Assembly (NCBI RefSeq): GCF_022829465.1 | Contig: NZ_JAKSXZ010000101.1 | Coordinates: 62,001 to 126,000 of the forward strand | DNA length: 64,000 bases | Origin: Methylobacterium sp. J-067 | GTDB lineage: Bacteria; Pseudomonadota; Alphaproteobacteria; Rhizobiales; Beijerinckiaceae | Reading direction: 5' to 3' | Shown here: positions 17,861 to 29,366 of the stretch, piece by piece | Layout: the number at the start of each line of letters is the position of its first letter | How positions within the stretch are numbered: position 1 is the first letter of the stretch | Notes under the pieces: model-generated | What the model was told of the DNA's origin: nothing | The model's input: only the letters and a program-made list of their open reading frames with translations | Database searches by the model: none | Position numbers and translations under genes: made by a program

Positions 17861-18769
17861 ATGACGGACACCAGACAGCGCCGCGCGGCGGTGATCGGCC
17901 TGGGCTCGATGGGCTCAGGGATGGCGGCCTCGCTCCTGCGGGCGGGCTTTTCCGTCGCGGCCTGCGACGTGAACCCGGAGGCCGTCGCCCGCTTCCGGGA
18001 GGCCGGCGGCGAGGCGGCGTCCAGCCCCGCCGAGGCGGCGACGGGCGCCTCGGTGGTGGTCGCGGTGGTGGTGAACGCCGCCCAGACCGAGGCGGTGCTG
18101 TTCGGGTCGGACGGCGCGGCGGCGGCGATGCCGGAGGGGGCGGTGTTCGTCTCCTCCGCGACGATGGATCCGGCCATCGCCCGGCGCCTCGCGGCCCAGC
18201 TGGAAGAGACCGGCCGGCATTATCTCGACGCGCCGATGAGCGGCGGCGCCGCGCGCGCCGCCGAGGGGGCGCTGACCTTCCTCGCCTCGGGCTCGCAGGC
18301 GGCGTTCGCGGGGGCGCGGGACGCCCTCACCGCCATGGCCGGCACGGTCTACGAACTCGGCGACGAGGCGGGCCAGGGCGCGGCCTTCAAGATGATCAAC
18401 CAGCTGCTGGCGGGGGTGCACATCGCCGCCGCCTGCGAGGCGATGAGCTTCGCGGCCAAGCAGGGCCTCGACCTCCGTCGCGTCTACGAGGTGATCACGA
18501 AGTCGGCCGGCAATTCGTGGATGTTCGAGAACCGGGTACCGCACATCCTCGACGCGGATTACGCGCCGAAGAGCGCCGTCGACATCTTTGTGAAGGACCT
18601 CGGCATCGTGCAGGACATGGCGCGGGCGGAAAAATACCCGGTGCCGGTGGCGGCGGCAGCCCTGCAGATGTTCCTGATGGCCTCGGGCGCCGGCATGGGC
18701 CGGGACGACGACGCCTCCGTGGCAAGACTCTACGCGCAGGTCTCCGGGGCCCTGCTGCCGGAAAAGTAG
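17861..18769 (+). CDS. ltnD: L-threonate dehydrogenase LtnD
   Basis: This 302-aa NAD(P)-dependent enzyme of the 3-hydroxyisobutyrate/beta-hydroxyacid dehydrogenase family oxidises L-threonate to 2-oxo-tetronate. The Rossmann motif GLGSMGSGMAASLLRAGF is at the N-terminus, the substrate loop DAPMSGGAARAAEGALTFLASG near residue 125, and the catalytic Lys in GAAFKMINQLLAG near 180. It starts 10 bp after the transporter gene. The specific substrate is assigned from the conserved pathway context with OtnI, OtnK, OtnC and DenD. Confidence 0.9.
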   Translation: MTDTRQRRAAVIGLGSMGSGMAASLLRAGFSVAACDVNPEAVARFREAGGEAASSPAEAATGASVVVAVVVNAAQTEAVLFGSDGAAAAMPEGAVFVSSATMDPAIARRLAAQLEETGRHYLDAPMSGGAARAAEGALTFLASGSQAAFAGARDALTAMAGTVYELGDEAGQGAAFKMINQLLAGVHIAAACEAMSFAAKQGLDLRRVYEVITKSAGNSWMFENRVPHILDADYAPKSAVDIFVKDLGIVQDMARAEKYPVPVAAAALQMFLMASGAGMGRDDDASVARLYAQVSGALLPEK

Positions 18770-18802
18770 ACCGCCGTCCTCGACCCAGGGAGTCCGAAGA
18801 AA

Positions 18803-19579
18803 ATGCCCCACTTCGCCGCCAACCTCACGATGATGTTCAACGAGGTGCCGTTCCTCGACCGGTTCGAGGCCGCCGCCCGGGCGGGCTTCACGGCGGTGGA
18901 GTTCCTGTTCCCCTACGAGCATCCGCCGGAGGCCATCGCCGAGCGGCTGCGGGCGAACGGCCTGACCCAGGCGCTGTTCAACATGCCGCCGGGGGATTTC
19001 GCCGGGGGCGAGCGGGGCTTGGCCGCCCTCCCCGACCGGCTCGATGAGGTGAAGGCGGGCGTCGAGACGGCCCTCCGCTACGCCGGGGCGACGGGCGTGA
19101 AGCGCCTGCACCTGATGGCCGGGCTCGCCGACCCGGCGGACCTACGGGCCCGCGACGCCTACCGGAAGGCCGTGGCCTACGCCGCCGACACGCTCGCCCC
19201 GGCCGGGCTCGATCTCGTGCTGGAGCCGATCAACGGCCGGAACATGCCGGGCTATTTCCTCAACGATTTCGGGGCGGCGGCGGCCCTGATCCGCGAGCTG
19301 GCCCTGCCGAACCTGAAGCTCCAGTTCGACCTCTACCATTGCCAGATCCTGCACGGCGACGTGACCATGCGCCTGCGCGACCTGATGCCGATGGTCGGCC
19401 ACGTGCAGACGGCGAGCGTGCCCGACCGGCACGAGCCCGGCACCGGCGAGATGGACGACGCGTTCCTGTTCGCGGAACTCGACCGGCTCGGCTACGACGG
19501 GTTCGTCGGCTGCGAATACATCCCGGCGGGGAACACCGAGGCGGGCCTCGGCTGGTTCGCCCCCTACAGGAAGGCCTGA
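18803..19579 (+). CDS. otnI: 2-oxo-tetronate isomerase OtnI
   Basis: This 258-aa TIM-barrel protein of the hydroxypyruvate isomerase-like/xylose isomerase-like family converts 2-oxo-tetronate to 3-oxo-tetronate. MPHFAANLTMMFNEVPFLDRFEAAARAGF is the typical opening. The metal-ligand segments LVLEPINGRNMPGYFLN (Glu), LQFDLYHCQ (Asp/His), HVQTASVPDRHEPGTGE and FVGCEYIPAGNTEAGLGW (Glu) are present. It lies between ltnD and otnK on the same strand, with a 5-bp gap to otnK. Confidence 0.92.
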   Translation: MPHFAANLTMMFNEVPFLDRFEAAARAGFTAVEFLFPYEHPPEAIAERLRANGLTQALFNMPPGDFAGGERGLAALPDRLDEVKAGVETALRYAGATGVKRLHLMAGLADPADLRARDAYRKAVAYAADTLAPAGLDLVLEPINGRNMPGYFLNDFGAAAALIRELALPNLKLQFDLYHCQILHGDVTMRLRDLMPMVGHVQTASVPDRHEPGTGEMDDAFLFAELDRLGYDGFVGCEYIPAGNTEAGLGWFAPYRKA

Positions 19580-19584
19580 TCCCG

Positions 19585-20862
19585 ATGACGCTCGCCCTCG
19601 GTTGCGTCGCCGACGACTATACCGGCGCCTCGGACCTCGCGAACACCCTGACCAAGGCGGGCCTGCGCACGGTCCAGACCATCGGTATCCCCGCCCCCGA
19701 CCTCTCGCTGCCGGAGACGGATGCGGTGGTCGTCGCGCTCAAGAGCCGCTCGATCCCGGCGCCGGAGGCCGTCGCCCGCTCGCTCGAGGCGGAGGCGTGG
19801 TTGCGCGGACGCGGCGCGGCGCATGTGATGTTCAAGGTCTGCTCGACCTTCGACTCGACGGACGAGGGCAATATCGGCCCCGTCACGGACGCCCTGCGCG
19901 AGGCGGCGGGGGAGGCCATCGCCCTCGTCACCCCCGCCTTCCCGGAGACGGGCCGCAGCGTCTACCAGGGCAACCTGTTCGTCGGGGCCGTGCCCCTCAA
20001 CGAGAGCCCGCTGAAGGACCACCCCCTCAACCCGATGCGTGACGCCAACCTCGTGCGGGTGCTGGCCCGCCAGAGCCGGAGCGGGGTGGGGCTCATCGAT
20101 ATGGCGACCGTCGCGAAAGGACCGGAGACCGTCGCCGCCAGGCTCGACGCGCTCGCCGCCGAGGGCAAGGGCGCGGCCATCGCCGACGCGATCTTCGACC
20201 ACGACCTCGAAACGCTCGGCCGCGCCATCGTGGCGAGGCGATTCTCGGTGGGCGCCTCGGGCCTCGGCCTGGGGCTGGCCCGCGCCCTGGCGGCGGATGG
20301 CCGAGGCACGCGGGACGCGGCCGGCGCCGCCGTGGGCGAGCCGGTCGGCGGCCATGCCGCCTGCCTCGCCGGAAGCTGCTCGCAGGCGACCCTCGGGCAG
20401 GTCGCGGCAGCGGAAGCCCTGATGCCGGTGCTGCGCCTCGATGCCGGACGGCTGCTGTCCGAGCCGGAGGCGGTGGTGGCCGAGGCGCTGGCCTTCGCCC
20501 GCGAGCGGATCGCGCGGGGCCCGGTGCTGATCGCCTCCTCAGACGAGCCGGAGGCGGTGCGGGCGCTCCAATCCAGGCACGGATCGGAAGCCGCGGGCCA
20601 TGCCGTCGAGGCGGCCCTCTCGGCCATCGCGGAGGGGCTTGTCGCGGCGGGCGTGCGGCGCCTCGTGATCGCAGGCGGCGAGACCTCCGGCGCCTGCGTC
20701 GACCGTCTCGGCCTGCGCGCCTTCCTCGTCGGGCCGGAGATCGCCGCGGGCGTGCCGGTGCTGCGCAGCGCCGGCCGCCCGGAGCCGATGCTGCTCGCCC
20801 TCAAGTCGGGGAATTTCGGCGGCCCCGACTTCTTCGCCCGCGCCCTCGACATGATGCAGTGA
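19585..20862 (+). CDS. otnK: 3-oxo-tetronate kinase OtnK
   Basis: This 425-aa kinase of the DUF1537 / four-carbon acid sugar kinase family phosphorylates 3-oxo-tetronate at C4. The N-terminal sugar-binding domain has the signature GCVADDYTGASDLANTL and the FKVCSTFDSTDEGNIGP loop. The C-terminal nucleotide-binding domain has RLVIAGGETSGACVDRLGL and ends PMLLALKSGNFGGPDFFARAL. The ATG at 19585 is chosen because the conserved protein starts there. The product is the substrate of OtnC encoded on the other side of the divergent promoter. Confidence 0.95.
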   Translation: MTLALGCVADDYTGASDLANTLTKAGLRTVQTIGIPAPDLSLPETDAVVVALKSRSIPAPEAVARSLEAEAWLRGRGAAHVMFKVCSTFDSTDEGNIGPVTDALREAAGEAIALVTPAFPETGRSVYQGNLFVGAVPLNESPLKDHPLNPMRDANLVRVLARQSRSGVGLIDMATVAKGPETVAARLDALAAEGKGAAIADAIFDHDLETLGRAIVARRFSVGASGLGLGLARALAADGRGTRDAAGAAVGEPVGGHAACLAGSCSQATLGQVAAAEALMPVLRLDAGRLLSEPEAVVAEALAFARERIARGPVLIASSDEPEAVRALQSRHGSEAAGHAVEAALSAIAEGLVAAGVRRLVIAGGETSGACVDRLGLRAFLVGPEIAAGVPVLRSAGRPEPMLLALKSGNFGGPDFFARALDMMQ

Positions 20863-20869
20863 GGTTTCG

Positions 20870-21838
20870 ATGCACGCTCTGATCCTCGGTGCCGCCGGCA
20901 TGATCGGCCGGCGCCTCGTCGATGCCCTCGTGAGCGAGGGGATGGTCGGCGGGCAGCCGCTCACCGGCCTGACGCTCCTCGATGTGGTCGCCCCCACCGC
21001 CCCCGACGGCGTGCCCGGCCCGGTGCGCGCGGAGGCCGCCGACCTGTCGGTGCCTGGCGCCGCCGCAGCGGCGGTGCGCGACCGGCCGGAGGTGATCTTC
21101 CACCTCGCGGCGGTGGTCTCGGGCGAGGCGGAAGCGAATTTCGACCTCGGCTACCGGGTGAACCTCGACGCCACACGCTTCCTGTTCGAGGCGATCCGCG
21201 CCATCGAGGGCTACCGGCCGAAGGTGGTGTTCACCTCCTCGCTCGCCGTGTTCGGCCCGCCCTTCCCGGGGGTGATTCCCGACGATTACATCCTGCGCCC
21301 GGCGACCTCCTACGGCACGCAGAAGGCGATGGGCGAAATGCTCCTCGCCGATTATTCGCGCCGGGGCATCTTCGACGGCATCGGCCTGCGCCTGCCGACG
21401 ATCTGCGTGCGGCCGGGCAAGCCGAACAAGGCGGCCTCGGGCTTCTTCTCCGGCATCATCCGCGAGCCGCTGGCCGGGCAGGAAGCCCGCCTGCCGGTGC
21501 CGGATACGGTGCGGCACTGGTTCGCGAGCCCGGCGGCGGCGGTGGGTTTCCTCACCCATGCGGCGGTCCTCGACCTCACGCGCCTCGGCACCCGCCGGAG
21601 CCTGACCATGCCGGGCGTCTCCGCGACGGTCGCCGAGGAGATCGAGGCCCTGCGTCGCGCGGCCGGCGACGAGGCGGTCGCCCTGATCCGCCGGGAGCCG
21701 GACGAGGCGGTGATGCGCATCGTGGAAACGTGGCCCGCCGCCTTCGACACCCAGGCCGCGACGGAACTGGGCTTCCAGGCGGACGCCTCGTTCGACGCCA
21801 TCGTGGCCCAGCACATCGCCGAGTTCCACGGGGGGTGA
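20870..21838 (+). CDS. denD: D-erythronate dehydrogenase DenD
   Basis: This 322-aa extended short-chain dehydrogenase/NAD-dependent epimerase family enzyme oxidises D-erythronate to 2-oxo-tetronate, feeding the same pathway as LtnD. The Rossmann motif LILGAAGMIGRRLVDAL is at the N-terminus. The catalytic Tyr-Lys of the YxxxK motif is visible in RPATSYGTQKAMGEMLLADY, with the Ser in VVFTSSLAVFG. Length and sequence match the DenD group. It is the last gene of the operon, starting 7 bp after otnK, and converges on vapC with an 8-bp gap. Confidence 0.92.
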   Translation: MHALILGAAGMIGRRLVDALVSEGMVGGQPLTGLTLLDVVAPTAPDGVPGPVRAEAADLSVPGAAAAAVRDRPEVIFHLAAVVSGEAEANFDLGYRVNLDATRFLFEAIRAIEGYRPKVVFTSSLAVFGPPFPGVIPDDYILRPATSYGTQKAMGEMLLADYSRRGIFDGIGLRLPTICVRPGKPNKAASGFFSGIIREPLAGQEARLPVPDTVRHWFASPAAAVGFLTHAAVLDLTRLGTRRSLTMPGVSATVAEEIEALRRAAGDEAVALIRREPDEAVMRIVETWPAAFDTQAATELGFQADASFDAIVAQHIAEFHGG

Positions 21839-21846
21839 GGGGAGCC

Positions 21847-22245
21847 TCAGAGCGCGGGGGCGATGTCGGTCTGCGGGAAATCCTCGCCGACGAACAGCAG
21901 CCGCGCCCCGTGCGCCTTGGCGCAGGCATAGGCGAAGCAATCGCCGAGGTTGAGGCGCGCCGGATGGCGGCCCTTGCCGAAGCGGGCATGGGCGGCGAGG
22001 GCGAGGCGGGCTTCCACCAATCCCATCGAGACCGGCACGATGCCGTTTCTCACGCGGAAATCATTCACGATCGCGACCGCGTCATCGATGCCGACTGATT
22101 GGATTCGAGCCACGGCCAATGCCGTCTCGAACAGGGCGATCCCGTTGGTCAGACGTCGCGATGCACGTCGGATTTGGTCGGCGATAAGCTCATAGCCGGG
22201 CTCGCGACAGAGGATCGCAACGAGAGCCGAAGCATCGATGACCAT
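21847..22245 (-). CDS. vapC: VapC family PIN-domain toxin
   Basis: This 132-aa PIN-domain ribonuclease is the toxin of a type II toxin-antitoxin system and probably cleaves RNA. The acidic active site is present: MVIDASALVAIL (first Asp), NGIALFETALAVAR (Glu), LNLGDCFAYACAKAHG (Asp) and the C-terminal LLFVGEDFPQTDI. The ATG at 22245 shares one base with the antitoxin stop codon (TGATG), a typical coupled arrangement. An in-frame TTG one codon earlier is less likely. Composition is slightly lower in GC than the flanking genes. Confidence 0.9.
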   Translation of the reverse strand: MVIDASALVAILCREPGYELIADQIRRASRRLTNGIALFETALAVARIQSVGIDDAVAIVNDFRVRNGIVPVSMGLVEARLALAAHARFGKGRHPARLNLGDCFAYACAKAHGARLLFVGEDFPQTDIAPAL

Positions 22246-22484
22246 CAATCCTCGTAGAGGCTGTCATAGAAGGCCTTGTCGGCCTTCAGGCCGGATTTTG
22301 GGTATGCCGCCAAGGCATCCTGGATCGGCTTGATCCTGTCGAGAAAGTCGGCCAACGACTCGTCCTGCCGCGCCAGTTCGTTCACCAACGCGACCCGCAC
22401 CGCCTCGGCCTTGCTCACGCCCGTCCGCGATGCCAATTTCTCGGCAAGCTGATCGACCTCGTCGCTGGCGATGGTGAGCGGCAT
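22245..22484 (-). CDS. vapB: VapB-like antitoxin
   Basis: This 79-aa protein is the antitoxin partner of the adjacent VapC. The N-terminal half (MPLTIASDEVDQLAEKLASRTGVSKAEAVRVALVNEL) is typical of the small ribbon-helix-helix antitoxins of the Rv0623/PSK type that bind their own promoter. The C-terminal tail, rich in Lys, Tyr and Asp, would wrap the toxin. The start at 22484 follows a strong AAGGAGG. It diverges from recQ, and autoregulation from the 80-bp spacer is expected but no clear operator was identified. Confidence 0.88.
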   Translation of the reverse strand: MPLTIASDEVDQLAEKLASRTGVSKAEAVRVALVNELARQDESLADFLDRIKPIQDALAAYPKSGLKADKAFYDSLYED

Positions 22485-22564
22485 GGCGGCCTCCTTGGTG
22501 AGCGCAAAAAACGTAAGCCAGCCCGACCCTTGCCGCAAGCACACCAGAAATTGAGAGAACCCGG

Positions 22565-24406
22565 ATGACCCGCCTCGACGAGGCCCGCGCCGCGCTGAAG
22601 GAAACCTTCGGCTACGAGGATTTCCGGCCCGGCCAGGACGAGGTGATCGGCGCGGTCCTCGACGGGCAGGACGTGTTCGCCGTGATGCCCACGGGCTCCG
22701 GCAAGTCGATGACCTACCAGCTGCCGGCCCTGGTCGATGCCGGACTCACCGTTGTGGTCTCGCCGCTGATCGCCCTGATGCACGATCAGGTGCAGCAGAT
22801 GCGCAGCGTCGGCATCCCGGCGGCGACCCTCAACTCCACCGTGCCGGAGGCCGAATCGCGCGAGGCGTGGCGGGCGATCCGCTCGGGGGAGATGCGCCTG
22901 CTGTTCGTCTCCCCGGAACGCCTCCTCATGGACGGCTGCATGGAGGCCCTGCGCGGGGCTGGCGTCCAGCGGCTCGCCGTGGACGAGGCGCATTGCGTCT
23001 CGCAATGGGGGCACGATTTCCGCCCCGAATACCGGGAGATCGCCCGCGCCCGCGAGGCTTTGGGCAACGTCCAGACCGTGGCGCTAACCGCCACCGCCGA
23101 CGCGGCGACCCGCGCCGAGATCGCCGAGCGCCTGTTCCCCGAGGGGCGGCACCCGCGGATCTTCGTCCATTCCTTCGACCGGCCGAACATCCGCCTGACC
23201 TTCCAGCCGAAGGACAACCCGTCCCGGCAGATCGAGCGGTTCCTGCGGCACCGCCGCTCCGAGAGCGGGATCATCTATTGCTCGTCGCGCAAGCGCACGG
23301 AGCAACTGGCCGAAACGCTCAGCAAGGACGGGTTCACCGCCCTGCCCTACCATGCCGGCCTCGACCAGGGGACGCGGGCCCGCAACCAGGACCGCTTCCT
23401 GCAGGAGGACGGGATGGTGATGACCGCCACCGTCGCCTTCGGCATGGGCATCAACAAGCCCGACGTGCGCTTCGTCATCCACGCCGACATGCCGACCAAC
23501 GTGGAGGGCTACTACCAGGAGATCGGCCGCGCCGGCCGCGACGGCCTGCCCGCCGACACGCTGACCCTCTACGGCCTCGACGACATGGCGCTGCGCCGCC
23601 GCCAGATCGACGAGAAGGAGATTTCCGACGAGCGCCGCCGGGTCGAGCGGCGCAAACTCGAGGCGATGATCTCGCTCTGCGAGGGCGCCTCCTGCCGGCG
23701 GCAATCGCTGCTCGCCTATTTCGGCGAGACCAGCGGGCGTTGCGGCCGCTGCGACCTCTGCCGGGACGGGGTGGAGCTGGTAGACGGCACCGTGCCGGCG
23801 CAGAAGCTGCTCTCGGCCATCGTGCGCACCGGGCAGCGCTTCGGCGCGGCCTATGTCTGCGACGTGGTCCACGGCAAGGAGAGCGACCCGATCCGCCGCA
23901 ACGGCCATGACGGGCTGAAGACCTTCGGCGTCGGCGCCGACAAGCCGGTGGCGGCGTGGCGGGCGATCCTGCGCCAGCTCTTCGCGGCGGGCGCGGTGGC
24001 CGAGAACGCCGACGGCTATGGCGGCCTCAGCCTCACCGAGAAGGGCACGGAGATCCTCTACGGGCGCGAGCCCATCACCCTGCGGCCGGACCCCGAGCCC
24101 AAGCCCGAAACCCGCGAGCGCCGCCGCACCGCCCCCCGCGCCGCCGAGGAACTGGGCCTGCCCGAGGCGGACGAGGCGCTGTTCCAGCATCTGCGTGGTC
24201 TGCGCGCGACCATCGCCAGGGCCGAGGGAATCGCCGCCTTCATGGTCTTCCCCGACCGCACGCTGATCGAGATGGCGCGGCAGAAACCCGTCGATCTCTG
24301 GGCGATGCGCAGCATCCACGGCGTCGGCGAGCGCAAGCGCGAGGCGTACGGAGATCGTTTCGCGGAGGCGATCAAGGAGTTCCTGAGCCATCCCACGACC
24401 GCCTGA
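22565..24406 (+). CDS. recQ: ATP-dependent DNA helicase RecQ
   Basis: This 613-aa 3'-5' DNA helicase acts in recombination and repair. The N-terminal helicase core has Walker [17 protein letters not shown] near residue 40, the DEAH box [18 protein letters not shown] near 140 including the RecQ aromatic-rich loop, and motif [17 protein letters not shown] near 320. The RecQ-C-terminal domain has four zinc-binding Cys (CEGASC ... CGRCDLC, 370-400), and a C-terminal HRDC domain spans about 530-610. All expected domains are intact. Confidence 0.96.
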   Translation: MTRLDEARAALKETFGYEDFRPGQDEVIGAVLDGQDVFAVMPTGSGKSMTYQLPALVDAGLTVVVSPLIALMHDQVQQMRSVGIPAATLNSTVPEAESREAWRAIRSGEMRLLFVSPERLLMDGCMEALRGAGVQRLAVDEAHCVSQWGHDFRPEYREIARAREALGNVQTVALTATADAATRAEIAERLFPEGRHPRIFVHSFDRPNIRLTFQPKDNPSRQIERFLRHRRSESGIIYCSSRKRTEQLAETLSKDGFTALPYHAGLDQGTRARNQDRFLQEDGMVMTATVAFGMGINKPDVRFVIHADMPTNVEGYYQEIGRAGRDGLPADTLTLYGLDDMALRRRQIDEKEISDERRRVERRKLEAMISLCEGASCRRQSLLAYFGETSGRCGRCDLCRDGVELVDGTVPAQKLLSAIVRTGQRFGAAYVCDVVHGKESDPIRRNGHDGLKTFGVGADKPVAAWRAILRQLFAAGAVAENADGYGGLSLTEKGTEILYGREPITLRPDPEPKPETRERRRTAPRAAEELGLPEADEALFQHLRGLRATIARAEGIAAFMVFPDRTLIEMARQKPVDLWAMRSIHGVGERKREAYGDRFAEAIKEFLSHPTTA

Positions 24407-24537
24407 TCCCCTGTTCCGTTCAGGCGACTCTCACCCAAGATGTTGCATCGCAGGTCAGGAAGGCACTAATCCGTCGCGGCCCACTCCAGCACCGTGTCCG
24501 GGTCCGCCGCCGTAGGCCTGTTCGTCGAGACCGCCGC

Positions 24538-26763
<2,226 letters not shown>

Positions 26764-26778
26764 ATCCGGAGAAACCCC

Positions 26779-27015
26779 ATGCCGATGGATGCCCGCGAGA
26801 TCGAACGCATGATCGTCGAGGCCCTGCCCGACGCGAAGGTGGCGATCCGCGATCTCGCCGGGGACGGCGACCACTACGCCGCCACGGTGTTGAGCCACGC
26901 CTTCAAGGGCAAGACCCGGGTCGCCCAGCACCAGATGGTCTATGGCGCCCTGCAGGGTCGCATGGGGGGCGTGCTCCACGCCCTTGCGCTGACCACGGGC
27001 GTCCCGCAGGATTGA
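26779..27015 (+). CDS. BolA family protein
   Basis: This 78-aa BolA/IbaG-type protein binds [2Fe-2S] clusters together with monothiol glutaredoxins and takes part in iron-sulfur trafficking. The helix-turn-helix-like class II KH fold region LPDAKVAIRDLAGDGDHYAATVLSHAFKGKTRVAQHQMVYGALQGRMGGVLHALALTT contains the conserved His used as a cluster ligand. The partner, a CGFS glutaredoxin, is encoded 560 bp downstream after one intervening gene. Confidence 0.93.
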   Translation: MPMDAREIERMIVEALPDAKVAIRDLAGDGDHYAATVLSHAFKGKTRVAQHQMVYGALQGRMGGVLHALALTTGVPQD

Positions 27016-27038
27016 GATCCCCCGCGGAGGCGCTGCCG

Positions 27039-27545
27039 ATGGACCAGCCGACCCTCTACGACGACGACATCGTGACCTGGGCCGACGAGCAGGTCGCGGC
27101 CCTGCGCGCCCTCGCCGCCCGGAGCGACCTGTCGAACGCGGTCGATTGGCAGAACGTGATCGAGGAGATCGAGAGCGTGGGGCGGTCCGATTTCAAGGGC
27201 GTGGACTCTGCCCTCTCTCAGATGCTCGTGCACATCCTTAAATATGTCTCCGCCCCCCAATCCCAGCCGACGCAATCGTGGCGCGCTGAGATCATCATGT
27301 TTCAGGCAGCGGCCTACCGCCACTATCGGCCTTCGATGCGCCAACGCATCGATTGGGACCACCTGTGGACGAACGCGATGCGGCAGGCCGATGCCTCGCT
27401 GAACATCTTCGGAGACAAGCTCCTGCGCGGCTTGCCGGCGCAGATGCCGTTCACCCCGGAGGAACTGACGGCCAAGGGCTTCAGCCTGGATGTGGCGCTC
27501 GAACGCCTCGCCGCCGTGTTGAAATCCCCGCCCGACCGTCACTAG
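27039..27545 (+). CDS. DUF29 family protein
   Basis: This 168-aa protein belongs to DUF29, an uncharacterised family common in Cyanobacteria and Alphaproteobacteria. Its signature is visible: LYDDDIVTWADEQVAALRAL at the N-terminus and DWQNVIEEIESVGRSDFKGVDSALSQMLVHILKY near residue 45. The middle part (27230-27350) is noticeably richer in A/T than bolA and grxD on either side. This suggests later insertion of this gene between a functionally linked pair. Function unknown. Confidence 0.85.
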   Translation: MDQPTLYDDDIVTWADEQVAALRALAARSDLSNAVDWQNVIEEIESVGRSDFKGVDSALSQMLVHILKYVSAPQSQPTQSWRAEIIMFQAAAYRHYRPSMRQRIDWDHLWTNAMRQADASLNIFGDKLLRGLPAQMPFTPEELTAKGFSLDVALERLAAVLKSPPDRH

Positions 27546-27575
27546 ATCACGGACACGGAAACCAAGGACTCTTCG

Positions 27576-27914
27576 ATGACCGACGCCCATTCGACCATCC
27601 AGAACGAGATCGCCTCCCAGGACGTGGTGGTGTTCATGAAGGGCACGCCGCAGATGCCGCAATGCGGCTTCTCGGGGCAGGTGGTGCAGATCCTCAATTA
27701 CCTCGGCGTGCCGTTCAAGGGCGTGAACGTCCTGGCCGACCAGGGCATCCGCGAGGGCATCAAGGCCTTTTCCAACTGGCCGACCATCCCGCAGATCTAC
27801 GTGAAGGGCGAGTTCGTCGGCGGCTGCGACATCACCCGCGAGATGTTCCAGTCCGGCGAGCTGCAGACCTTCCTGTCCGAGAAGGGCATCCCGGTGAAGA
27901 CTGCCGCTGCGTGA
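27576..27914 (+). CDS. grxD: Monothiol glutaredoxin Grx4/GrxD
   Basis: This 112-aa protein is a CGFS-type monothiol glutaredoxin that binds and transfers [2Fe-2S] clusters with glutathione. [23 protein letters not shown] holds the CGFS active site near residue 30. [30 protein letters not shown] provides the cis-Pro and GGCD glutathione site. Length is typical. The neighbouring BolA-family gene is its expected physical partner. Confidence 0.96.
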   Translation: MTDAHSTIQNEIASQDVVVFMKGTPQMPQCGFSGQVVQILNYLGVPFKGVNVLADQGIREGIKAFSNWPTIPQIYVKGEFVGGCDITREMFQSGELQTFLSEKGIPVKTAAA

Positions 27915-27921
27915 GGAGGCC

Positions 27922-27937
27922 GGGCGCCTAGGCGCCC
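27922..27937 (+). terminator. Palindromic terminator-like hairpin after grxD
   Basis: GGGCGCCTAGGCGCCC is a perfect 16-bp palindrome 8 bp after the grxD stop codon. It would fold into a GC-rich stem followed by a moderately T-rich stretch (ATTATCCTTTCC). Confidence 0.5.
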
Positions 27938-27951
27938 AGCATTATCCTTTC

Positions 27952-27982
27952 CGTCATTGCGAGCGTAAGCGAAGCAATGACG
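27952..27982. repeat. REP-like palindromic element
   Basis: CGTCATTGC (27952-27960) and GCAATGACG (27974-27982) form inverted arms around GAGCGTAAGCGAA. Elements of this GTCATTGCGAGCG type are scattered as intergenic repeats in many bacterial genomes. Only one copy is present in this window. Confidence 0.6.
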
Positions 27983-28082
27983 GGATTGGTCCGGGATGCC
28001 GGGGGCGCATAGCCCGCTAGGTCGCATCCCGAGGCCAAATCGACTATATGAACTCCCTTCACACGAAGGGATGTGCATCACC

Positions 28083-29360
28083 ATGGCGACGCCGTCGCTC
28101 GACAGCGCCCGCGCGGCCGCTTTCTCCGCGATCGAGAAGACCCCCGAGTTCCGACCCGAGGCCCTGCCCGGCCGGAAGCTCTCCCTCGTCGGCCTGACCC
28201 GCGACGCCTTGAAGGCCCGCCTCATCGAGGCCGGCGTGCCCGAGCGTGAGAGCCGGATGCGCTCCGGCCAGATCTGGCATTGGGTCAACCTGCGCGGGGC
28301 GCAGGACTTCGCCGAGATGACCAATGTCGGCAAGGGCCTGAAGGCCGAACTCGCCCAGCACTTCACCCTGGAGCGGCCCGAAGTCGTGACCCGGCAGGTC
28401 TCCCGCGACGGGACCCGCAAGTGGCTCATCCGCATGGCGCCGACCAATGCGCAGGAGCACAATCGCGGCGCCGAGATCGAGTGCGTCTACATCCCCGGCC
28501 CGGATCGCGGCACCCTGTGCGTGTCGAGTCAGGTCGGCTGCACCCTCACCTGCTCGTTCTGCCACACCGGCACCCAGCGCCTCGTGCGCAACCTCTCCTC
28601 GGCCGAGATCGTGCAGCAGCTCGTCGTCGCCCGCGACGAACTCGGCGACTGGACCGGCCAGATGCCGAGCCGCGACGCCGGGGGCGCCGGCGAAGTCGGC
28701 CGGCTCGTCACGAACATCGTGTTCATGGGCATGGGCGAGCCGCTGTACAATTTCGACGCGGTGGTCGATGCGGTCGGCGTGATGTCGGATCAGGAGGGCC
28801 TCGGCTTGTCCCGGCGGCGGATCACCGTCTCGACCTCCGGCGTGGTGCCGCAGATCCCCCGTCTCGGCGCCGAGGCGAACGCGATGCTCGCGATCTCCCT
28901 CCACGCCGTGCGCGACGACCTGCGCGACGAACTGGTGCCGCTGAACCGCAAGTATCCGATCCGCGACCTGCTCGCCGCCTGCCGCGCCTATCCGGGCCTG
29001 AACAATGCCCGGCGCATCACCTTCGAGTACGTGATGCTGAAGGGCGTCAACGATTCCGATGCGGATGCGCGGGAACTGGTGCGGCTGCTCAAGGGCATCC
29101 CGGCCAAGATCAACCTGATCCCGTTCAACCCCTGGCCTGGCAGCCGCTACGAATGCTCCGACTGGGAGCGGATCGAGCGCTTCTCGGAGATCGTGTTCAA
29201 CGCCGGCTACGCCTCGCCGGTGCGCACGCCGCGCGGCCGGGACATCCTGGCCGCCTGCGGCCAGCTCAAGAGCGAGACCGAGAAGCTGCGCGCCCGCGCC
29301 CGGATGATGATGGAGGACGGCATCGCCGAGGGCCTCTATCTCGGCTCCGACGAGGATTAG
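28083..29360 (+). CDS. rlmN: 23S rRNA (adenine(2503)-C2)-methyltransferase RlmN
   Basis: This 425-aa radical SAM enzyme methylates A2503 of 23S rRNA and A37 of some tRNAs. The [4Fe-4S] motif [11 protein letters not shown] (CxxxCxxC) lies near residue 153, [13 protein letters not shown] and [13 protein letters not shown] follow, and the C-terminal ARGRDI-like segment ([14 protein letters not shown]) carries the second catalytic Cys. I chose the ATG at 28083; another ATG four codons earlier (28071) sits directly on the GAAGGG that would serve as ribosome-binding site. The gene converges on vanZ with a 6-bp gap. Confidence 0.95.
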   Translation: MATPSLDSARAAAFSAIEKTPEFRPEALPGRKLSLVGLTRDALKARLIEAGVPERESRMRSGQIWHWVNLRGAQDFAEMTNVGKGLKAELAQHFTLERPEVVTRQVSRDGTRKWLIRMAPTNAQEHNRGAEIECVYIPGPDRGTLCVSSQVGCTLTCSFCHTGTQRLVRNLSSAEIVQQLVVARDELGDWTGQMPSRDAGGAGEVGRLVTNIVFMGMGEPLYNFDAVVDAVGVMSDQEGLGLSRRRITVSTSGVVPQIPRLGAEANAMLAISLHAVRDDLRDELVPLNRKYPIRDLLAACRAYPGLNNARRITFEYVMLKGVNDSDADARELVRLLKGIPAKINLIPFNPWPGSRYECSDWERIERFSEIVFNAGYASPVRTPRGRDILAACGQLKSETEKLRARARMMMEDGIAEGLYLGSDED

Positions 29361-29366
29361 GCCCCG

